Origin: Acholoe squamosa
Lineage: Eukaryota > Annelida > Polychaeta > Phyllodocida > Polynoidae
Assembly (NCBI GenBank): GCA_949317995.1
Contig: OX439048.1
Coordinates: 27,719,495 to 27,783,494, forward strand
Direction of reading: 5' to 3'
DNA: 64,000 bases
How positions within the stretch are numbered: position 1 is the stretch's first letter; every line of letters starts with the position of its first letter. Below are positions 56,268 through 64,000 of this stretch, piece after piece. Position numbers and translations under genes: made by a program. The notes under the pieces were generated by a model, which saw nothing but the letters and a program-made list of their open reading frames with translations, ran no database searches and was not told where the DNA came from.

Positions 56268-56822
56268 GTACAGGACACTAATTATTTTCTCACTGTTGGC
56301 TTATGTAGCATATGGGCGAAAATAAAATATTTGTGTGAATTTCTGGGCTTAGCCACTGTTATTTTCAGGGATGAAAGTCTTCAGGGATTTCCCTGATTTC
56401 AGAGATTTTGAAGTTTTGGGCCAATTTTTGGCTGTTTCAGGGATTTTCGTGCTCTGTGACATTCATCCCTGTATTTTCTTGTAGGCACACATTTTTCCCA
56501 TTAATTTAGGGCCATGAGATGTTGTACAATGTGATTAACTTTTCCGCTATCGGCCATATAGTGCGGACATACCCAGGGGGTTTTGCAGTGAATGATTGCA
56601 ATAGATTCTGTAATTGAAAAGAGTGCACCCCCCTCAACTTACCCTCAAATATCAGCCTAAATAACACTCAAATTGAACAATATACATCCTAAGGATTAAT
56701 TTGATGCCTGGTTTGCCTACCCACTGTCAGAATTTAGACCAATAACCATTGTACAACACCATTCAGTGCGGAGCTACAAAGTGTCTCCTGCTGCCACCTC
56801 CCGTCAATTGGTGTTCTGCAAC
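56268..56822 (+). mobile_element. 445-bp MITE family, copy 1 (interrupted)
   Basis: It starts GTACAGGACACTAATT and ends TTGGTGTTCTGCAACC; the ends are inverted. It matches copy 2 at 57800 along its length, except for a 112-bp insertion (element plus 6-bp duplication) at 56366-56477. No coding frame. Confidence 0.85.
56366..56471. mobile_element. hAT-like MITE, CAGGGATG TIR, copy 4, nested
   Basis: It begins CAGGGATGAAAGTC and ends GACATTCATCCCTG. TATTTT is duplicated at 56360-56365 and 56472-56477. The uninterrupted site GTTATTTTCTTG is present in the related MITE copy 2 near 57890, which proves the insertion boundaries. Confidence 0.95.
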
Positions 56823-57798
56823 CTAAAGGCCTGGGTTGGAATCTTGGTGGTCAATGAAATAGCTTGGAAAGCTTTTATTCACTGGCCCAGTAATGTCTTT
56901 ATCAAGAATCTTTTACTTTTATGCCCTTCAGGTCCCTCAAATCTCTCTTAGAATGAATTCCCAGAGCAGGTATCAGTCTGTGCGCTGTCCATAGATTTCA
57001 TCGATTTCTAGCATTGACATGGAGGTATGGTCCTTTCCCATAGAAAAAATGGTCACAGGGCCAAGAAATTTGACATGCTGATAGCCAAGGGGCACCACAT
57101 GAGGTGCTGTGTGTTATTCTCTTTCTAGGTGCTATAATTCACAGAAATATCTGGCTAAAATGTATGAAAAACCCTCGGAAATATAATGTTATAAAGGAAT
57201 AAATTCAACAAAATGCATCTTAAAACCCCTTCCACCCCATAAAGCAGGATTTGCATGCAAATCCCATAGAGTAACAGAAATTCAGAGGTGAAAGTGCAAT
57301 GGCTTACATGACCCTATTTACACATTATTCAAGCTACCCTATGTGAGGACAAAAAGATGAACCAGATATGGTGAATACAAGGACATTTTATTAAGTGTCA
57401 GTAGACATTCATTGGCTGCATAGCTCGGGGAGAGAAAAATGATGTTTTCCCCCAATGCATGAAAAGGCCTCACATAGAGCACTGAGGAGATAGAAATAGA
57501 TGGAAACAGCTAAGAATGTAAAATTCAGGTCATTCTGACCCTGAAAACCATAATTTTGGTTACCTGGCACCCCCAAGAGAGAAGTATCAGGCTTGCAGAT
57601 TGACACCAGAATATTTCTCATAAACCTCTCCAAGGCCGAAACTCCGCTACTACGATTTTCAGTGATATCTCACTAATTTTATTGATTCCCTTGCCCTTTC
57701 TCACCATAACATTGTCAAACTGACTTACCCTAAACAAAATAACCACATTTTAGCAAAATTTGACAAATTTGGTAGAAGGCCCTATATAGCCCGTAGAG
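56823..57798. other. Spacer between two MITE copies
   Basis: Non-coding. No repeat or gene recognised. Confidence 0.4.
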
Positions 57799-58246
57799 GC
57801 TGCAGGACACTAATTATTTTCTCACTGATGGCTTATATAGCATATGGGCGAAAATAAAATATTTGTGACAATTTCTTGGCTTAGACACTGTTATTTTCTT
57901 GTAGGCACACATTTTTCCCATTAATTTAGGGCCATGAGATGTGGTACAATGTGATTAACTTTTCCGCTATCGGCCATAGAGTGCGGACATAACCAGATTT
58001 GGGGGTTTTGCAGTGAATGATTGCAATAAATTCTGTAATTGAAAAGAGTGCACCCCCCTCAACTTACCCTCAAATATCAGCCTAAATAACACTCAAATCG
58101 TTTAATATACATCTTAAGGATTAATTTGATGCCTGGTTTGCCTACCCACTGTCAGATTTTAGACCAATAATCATTGTACAACACCCTTCAGTGCGGAGCT
58201 TCAAAGTGTCTCCCGCTGCCACCTCCCACCTTGGTGTTCTGCAACC
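57799..58246 (+). mobile_element. 445-bp MITE family, copy 2 (uninterrupted)
   Basis: It starts GCTGCAGGACACTAATT and ends TTGGTGTTCTGCAACC. It contains the blocks shared with the other copies: GGGCGAAAATAAAATATTTG, TTTTCCCATTAATTTAGGGC and CACCCCCCTCAACTTACC. Confidence 0.85.
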
Positions 58247-59875
58247 TTTAGCACTACCCTCTCCAGGGTACACGTAGTGTAGGAGTCTTCAGTCCAAGGC
58301 AGAATGTGATAGATGGCGCCTCCTGGTGAGATCACAACCAACTAATAGTTTGGTGCAGCTGCTGTATAAATTGTACATAGGCCCCCAGCTGGACTGCAAC
58401 TAGTTCTGGCAACATGCACTGATAACCGCTGATATGATGGGGACAAGCTTGTCCTTGGAAGTGAGTGTTAAAGAGGGACAGGGGGGGCCCATCATGATAT
58501 AACTTATGATATCAGTGTGCTTTGCCACATATGGAAATTGTGGATCCACTGGGTATGGATCTAGGTTCCATATAGATAAATACATTTACTAGACTATAGT
58601 TAATGGATTGGCTAAGCATGGACCTGTTGACAAATATATTGATTAAAGTTTTGTTGTGTCCTTCTTAGAAAATGATCAGTGTTTGTGTTTTGTTGGAGGC
58701 AGTTATTTTAGCAATCCACTTCCTCCTAAGTGTATTACTAAAGTTGAACAGAGTATCGTGGCATATTGATATTAGGTTACCGTACCACCGGTACCAGTAA
58801 ATCACCAAAAAAAAAAAAGAAAAAAAAGGCTGAAGGTGGATTGTATTATAGTGTATAGAAAAATTGCCTCCTGTTACCAAACAAAGAAAATATATAATAA
58901 TGAGTACGCTGTACCTAGTTTATGTGTTATTGAATTGAAATTTAGCCTTTATGGCAGCCATTATAAAGTCATGGGGTCTTTACAATCCTTTGTTACTGTT
59001 TGACTGGAAGCATCCAAGCATTACGTCCCAGTCAGTGTACTACAGTCTGAAATTAAAAGTGTTATACTCGCTTTGCTTCCTGTGTACAGTAGTTGTTCAT
59101 CCAACTGGAAGCTTATGTGCACAGGAACATCAAAGCATTTTTTGTACAGGATTTGGGATGAAAACGAAAACATAAAGGGCAACAAAGAAATCTCAGTTCA
59201 ATTTGCCCAGCAGGAATGGCAAACGTGTTATTTTATCCCGCTATTGCCCAACTCTCTACGTATAACTTATCTGTCGGTTGTGTTTTCCAAATCAACTTTA
59301 TACCTTTTGTTTACGTTTGGCCTACTACTGGTAGGTTCAGTATAATGTGCCATACCGTTCATACTGCACTATTATACATGTAAACTAAAGTTATATTTTA
59401 TCTTTTTTAACAGGTGAGTTCCTTTTCCTGAATTCAGATGGTGAAGGTATGAGTTATGATTAATCTCCAGTATTTACACTTAATGTCTAACCTCTATCCG
59501 CTGTATTTAACCATGTATGCAGTATTGTACCAATCTTGTATACTATTACATTATTAGCTCTGTGCCTACTACATAGTACACCTCAAGGGTAGTCCTACTC
59601 AAAGGGGTCCTGCTCAGTGGCTCCACCTGGGTGTAAAGAGAAGAATCGACCTGCTTCCTAGTGCTAGTGCTGCTACCTAGTGGATCCTAACATATAAAAA
59701 AAAACATGGACTTTTCTATTATTTTTCTACAGTGGAAACCTTGCCCAACTTGTTGGATCCTGTTGGTTCTGCATGGGTGCACACACTCTCCCAGCAGAGT
59801 TTATCACTGGTGGGATTTCTGAACATGTGGTGGAGAGTGTGAACTAAGCCTGAGACAGACAGAGTGCAGAATAAA
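58247..59875. other. Non-coding, nothing firm
   Basis: No supported gene. Short frames at 58951-59345 are unrecognised. Confidence 0.35.
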
Positions 59876-59945
59876 CGGGGAGAGGTAGGTGGGGGGTGGA
59901 GCCCTATGCCTGCGGTAGTTATACGGACACAGAAACCCAGCGTAG
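59876..59945 (+). repeat. Dispersed repeat, partner of 12.7 kb
   Basis: GGGGTGGAGCCCTATGCCTG then CGGTAGTTATAC and CCCAGCGTA are shared, inverted, with 12655-12735. Confidence 0.7.
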
Positions 59946-59959
59946 TATTTTTCATTTAA

Positions 59960-60490
59960 ATATTGGATACTTCGCGTACAGCGTGCATTTTGCATATAAG
60001 GCTCACTCCTAACTCAAGCCCATCCTACATGGGGTCAAATTATGGTCATTCAAGAACTGTTCTATGGTTTATAACCTTGCTTAAATCAGATAAGCAAAGC
60101 ACACTCCAAACTTATGCGCAGCAGGGGTCCATCCTCCCAAGACTCTTCTGTTCTGGCAATCCCACGTCCTATGTACAGAACGGTACAGAACATGAGTGGC
60201 AAATGATGTAGATACTAAGGCGCACCTTCGATGCGTGGTGTTCGGTAAGGACAGAATGTATATTGAATAAGATTGCCATAAAAGCTCCCGTATAAGGTTC
60301 ACCTTGTGTATAAGGCGCACCCTGTGTTGATGGAAATGCACATGGGGCTTGATTTTGAACACGTTGCTAATCCAATATAATTTTAACCCACATATAAGGC
60401 GCACCCCCTCTTCTGGTAGGTTCTGTAAGGCGCAGTACGCCTCAGATTCACATGTAAGCCACGGCTTATGCGAGAGGTACTACGGTACAT
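59960..60490. repeat. TATAAGGCGCACC-motif cluster
   Basis: Spaced motifs include CATATAAGGCTCACTCC, GTATAAGGTTCACC, TATAAGGCGCACCC, CATATAAGGCGCACCCCC and, at about 60475, GAGAGGTACTACGGTA. The latter resembles the right terminus of the MITE at 19839. The cluster looks like one or more decayed members of that family. Confidence 0.6.
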
Positions 60491-60673
60491 GCAATGCAAT
60501 GCAAGGGGTAAAATACCCTTTGTACACCCAGCGAAATTGCATCTGTAAAATGTTGATCAGATGTTATGTTTTAGCCATCAACAGGTGATTTATAAGACTC
60601 ATTACAGAGAGACTGTGCAATGAGAGTGACGCCTCTGCTGTAGGATTAAACCTCTCAGAGACAAGACATAATG

Positions 60674-61116
60674 GTTGCAGGACACCAATTGACAGGAGGT
60701 GGCAGCAAGAGACACTTTGTAACTCCGCACTGAAAGGTGTTGTACAATGATTTTTGGTCTAAAATCTGACAGTGGGTAGGCAAACCAGGTATCAAATTAA
60801 TCCTTAAGGTGTATTTTAATTGATTTGAGTGTTATTTAGGCTGATATTTGATGGTAAGTTGAGGGGGGTGCACTCTATTTAATTAGAGAATTTATTGCAA
60901 TCATTCACTGCAAAACCCCCAAATCTGGGTATGTCCGCACTCTAAGGCCTATAGCACAAAAGTTAATCACATTGTACCACATGCCATGGCCCTAAATTAT
61001 TGGGAAAAATGTACAAGAAAATAATAGTGGCTAAGCCCAGATACGTGCACAAGTATTTTATTTTTGCCCAAAAGCTATATAGGCCAACAGTGGAAAAATA
61101 ATTAGTGTTCTGCAGC
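60674..61116 (-). mobile_element. 445-bp MITE family, copy 3 (inverted)
   Basis: On the plus strand it starts GGTTGCAGGACACCAATT and ends AATTAGTGTTCTGCAGCC. This is copies 1 and 2 reversed. TAAT occurs just outside on both sides and may be a target duplication. Confidence 0.85.
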
Positions 61117-62585
61117 CTAATTGCCAACTTGTCACTCATAGGGGAAGCTGCTGCCACCTGGTATGGTTGTGTGGAACTCCTGGGTGTGCTGCTTCACAAG
61201 GTTGCTGCTTCAGCTCCATGACTGTAGAGGGCAGCATTTGCGTTGGCTCAGAAAAGAAAAGAATGGACTAACCACCTCAAGTTGTCTTTTTGGACTGGTG
61301 TTGATGTACAGTGAAATTATATTCAGCTTTTATTTTCTTCGTTATAAACCTTTGGCGTAGTGTATCTACCTCATTTGACATCCCTTAGAAATAAGGACAC
61401 ATGGAAAACACAAATACGTCAGCAAAACCACCATCCTTCATTCTATTAGTCCCTATGCATCCTCAGTAAATGTGTGTATTGCTTTCTTGCAGCGAATAAT
61501 TACCACCGACGGTCATGGAAGATTTTTTTTTTCACTGAACATTATCCCATTACAGATAAAAGCATTTTCTATAACGATAGATCATATTTGATTAGACTGG
61601 ACACATTTGTGTTTTAGACATTGGGTGTAGGATGGCACTAGCTGGGAGGGGCATAGCACCAGTCAGCCTTGTAAGGAAATTAATAGAATTACAGCTCATA
61701 TTGCAAAGTGCAGGTGGCTGCGTATATAGTTAATTTAACTACTGCTGTGTCAGTATAGACATTTGGCGACCCCTTAACCCTACAAGGACTGCATTGTGTA
61801 GGTCTGCTTGATGCACCCATGCAGGACTAGGTTGAATTTAGCATCACCCAGACTCAGTAATGTGTGTTCACGGTAACTCTCATATACTTGATAAAGATGC
61901 ATAATGCACTAGACTCGTGAAGATATATCATCATTAAGCTATATCATTTATAACCATACCTCTACTTGAAGTTAAATATAATCTGAGACCACATCTGGCT
62001 CTAGTAATGAAATAAGAAAACATTAGCTTCCCTCTGATTATGACAGGCTGGAGATGGATAAAAAGTTAACAGGTGTCTTTGGTCGGAGACAATTTGCTGT
62101 CTCCCCAGTAAAAGTAGACTTAATTATTCACCAAGTGTGACTGCTGGGGACTGTCCGTTTTTATGTTGCGGCGGGCAGAGGGGAGGCTAACGAGGGTTTC
62201 AGTTATTTAAGCCTTAATTACTCGCTCTTGCTCTGTGAGCTTCTCCATTTTAAACGTGCGTCCGACAAGCAGCCGGCACCCCCATAAAGACACAATTACC
62301 TGTTTACTTTGCTTTGGCCAAACACTGCTCAAGAACCAAATGGAGTAAGTATGCGACCGATTTTGCATATTCGTCACTCATAATCACGATATTGATAATT
62401 TTAGATCTTGTTATGAACAGTATATAGTTGTAGCACATTTAGTATTTAAGACGTTCCTGTGTAAAGCTGAGCGTACAAGCCACAACCTGAAGCTTGTACC
62501 TGAGTGCTGGACAACCCTATTGGCTGGTTTTTGGTACACGCCGTGCAGAGCAAGACTATATCCAATTGTTTGGACGTAAAATTGA
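61117..62585. other. Non-coding, nothing recognised
   Basis: One CATGATGCA-like half element (TTGATGCACCCATGCAGG) lies near 61808. No gene. Confidence 0.35.
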
Positions 62586-62757
62586 CTCTCCCTCTACCTA
62601 TTTTGAATTCCCGGTGTCACGTTACTCATTAGTTGACAGAGAGTAAACTGTGGACCACTGTTGGTGGTCTATATATGTTCCAAACCACTCCAATTGCCAT
62701 TCCTTGTCTCCCCAGGCTCTTATACCACATTGACGTTCCCTTCTCTATTTGCCGAGC
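62586..62757 (+). repeat. Local direct duplication, copy 1
   Basis: TTTTGAATTC, GTTACTCATT, GTGGACCACTGTTGGTGG and CTCCCCAGGCTCTTATACCA recur in the same order at 63309-63480, about 720 bp downstream, with moderate divergence. Function unknown. Confidence 0.8.
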
Positions 62758-62961
62758 CAGCACAAATGGGGGAAGAAAAAAAACCCAAAAAAACAACATC
62801 CTGTCAGATGTCAAACCACCTACACGAAACGAACAAAATACTTCCAGGTGTATTTCTATCACCTAAAACATTGCTGTCTCAATGCTGAGGCTGTTCCGGG
62901 TGAGAGGTACTAGAGATACCCCCTCTCCTAGTCCTATTCGTTTAGGGAGGTGTGGGGACTG

Positions 62962-63252
62962 CAGGGTTCCCACTAGTCAGTTAAAAGTCAGTTAAACCCA
63001 TTTTCCTTTAAAGGTCAGTTAAGGAGATATTTTGGGGAAAATCATTTAAAAATTAGTTTAAAATTACCAATTCAAAGGGGGGATTGTCAAGATTTCACAC
63101 AAATTGGCAGAATTTCTTTTAACGTCCTTGCTTGGAAGTGGATAAATATTTTCGTGAGCCCTGTAAATTACCCAATATTTGGTCAGGTAAAAGCCGACAA
63201 ATGTCAGGTAAAAGCCAGTTAAAAACATGACAGATAAATGGTGGGAACCCTG
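62962..63252. mobile_element. hAT-like non-autonomous element
   Basis: It begins CAGGGTTCCCAC and ends GTGGGAACCCTG, a perfect 12-bp inverted repeat. The interior repeats AGTCAGTTAAA and GTCAGGTAAAAGCC. I do not see a clear target duplication. It lies between the two copies of the local duplication. Confidence 0.78.
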
Positions 63253-63308
63253 GATGAGGGATTCCCAGTCTGTAGGGTAAGGCAATATCGGCTTATTTGG
63301 CCATTAGG

Positions 63309-63480
63309 TTGACTCCCCCCCTACCCCCTCCACCCATTTGGAATTCTGTTACTCATTTGGTGGCAGAGAATTAACTGTGGACTGCTGTTGGTTGTATAAA
63401 TATGCTCCAACAGACTCCAACTGCCAATGCTTTCCTCCCCAGGCTCCTATACCACAATCACAGCCTTCCCGGCTGCATAT
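63309..63480 (+). repeat. Local direct duplication, copy 2
   Basis: Partner of 62586-62757. It shares GTTACTCATT, TTAACTGTGGACTGCTGTTG and CCCCAGGCTCCTATACCACA. Confidence 0.8.
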
Positions 63481-64000
63481 CGGTAGCACACACTTCCTGT
63501 GGTGGTCTGGGTGATCTATAGTGGTTCTGGCCATATCCTGTTCTCAGACTGCCCAGACTGTGTATTGAGCAGCTACTGGGCTCTAGTGGATTGGTCTCTC
63601 AACATTCCAGAGTGTAAGGAAAGGGATATTTTCTATTTATCTAACACAACGCTTTACTATATATTTAATACAGCAATGGCAGAAAACCATTTTATTATTT
63701 TCTGGTATCTGTGTTTGTTCTTTTTTACATGTGTAGAAAAAAAGAGAAATCTATGATGTTAATATGCTATAACCCCTCACACATGTACTGAAAAACAAAT
63801 AGATAAATAGACGAGTAAATGTGTAACATTCGCAGCATGTGCATACATCTTGTTGAGATATGACTCACTGCTATTTCATACTTAATGAACCAGTGATTTC
63901 AGATTCTTTCCTTGGCTTTTAAAACCGTACATTCAGTAAAAAGAGAAGATGAGAATAAGATAGAGAAGCAAGAGAACTACAATATCAATCAATAATCGCT
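63481..64000. other. Non-coding, nothing recognised
   Basis: An 85-codon plus-strand frame at 63499-63756 is hydrophobic at its end but unrecognised. The rest is AT-rich. Confidence 0.35.

Overview
The window looks like intergenic or long-intron DNA from an animal genome, most likely a marine invertebrate. The evidence is: no prokaryotic gene density, AT-rich sequence, GT-AG exon candidates, ETS, NRF1, CRE and YY1-like promoter motifs, and a dense mix of LINE, LTR, MULE, hAT-like and MITE remnants with satellite DNA. The species cannot be named from the sequence alone.

Host gene content is small. The best host exon is at 13478-13522 on the plus strand. It encodes 15 residues that match, as I remember the family, the N terminus of GPATCH8-type G-patch proteins. 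It is followed by a splice donor and preceded by a CpG-containing promoter-like stretch. If this is right, much of the window to its right may be the first intron of that gene. I did not find exon 2.

Layout. 0-5 kb: AT microsatellite, the 3' part of a MULE-type transposase (with a probable 55-bp intron) and a 60-bp tandem repeat. 5.4-5.85 kb: degenerate TGTCCACAAA repeat. 6.09-8.32 kb: a complete 2.2-kb LTR element on the minus strand with a 4-bp target duplication, a coiled-coil gag-like ORF and no pol. 10.4-12.2 kb: at least seven copies of a 22-bp motif in both orientations. 13.2-13.5 kb: promoter and GPATCH8-like exon. 14-36 kb: MITEs, hAT-like elements, hairpins and tRNA-derived sequences, with little coding signal. 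36.76 kb: a duplicated palindrome. 37.07-39.63 kb: about 35 copies of a 73-bp satellite with higher-order structure. 39.64-40.63 kb: a different minisatellite directly next to it. 45.1-50.04 kb: a CR1/L2-like LINE whose ORF1 carries a NADAR (YbiA-like) domain and whose ORF2 has lost the middle of its endonuclease. 50.3-64 kb: more hAT-like elements, foldback elements, a three-copy 445-bp MITE family and a local duplication.

The most notable observation is the NADAR domain fused to a LINE ORF1 protein. The second is a four-copy MITE family (TIR CAGGGATGWAAGTC), each copy with a perfect 6-bp target duplication. One copy is nested in another MITE whose empty site is also present in the window. 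The third is the resemblance between the 73-bp satellite monomer and small palindromic elements dispersed through the window.
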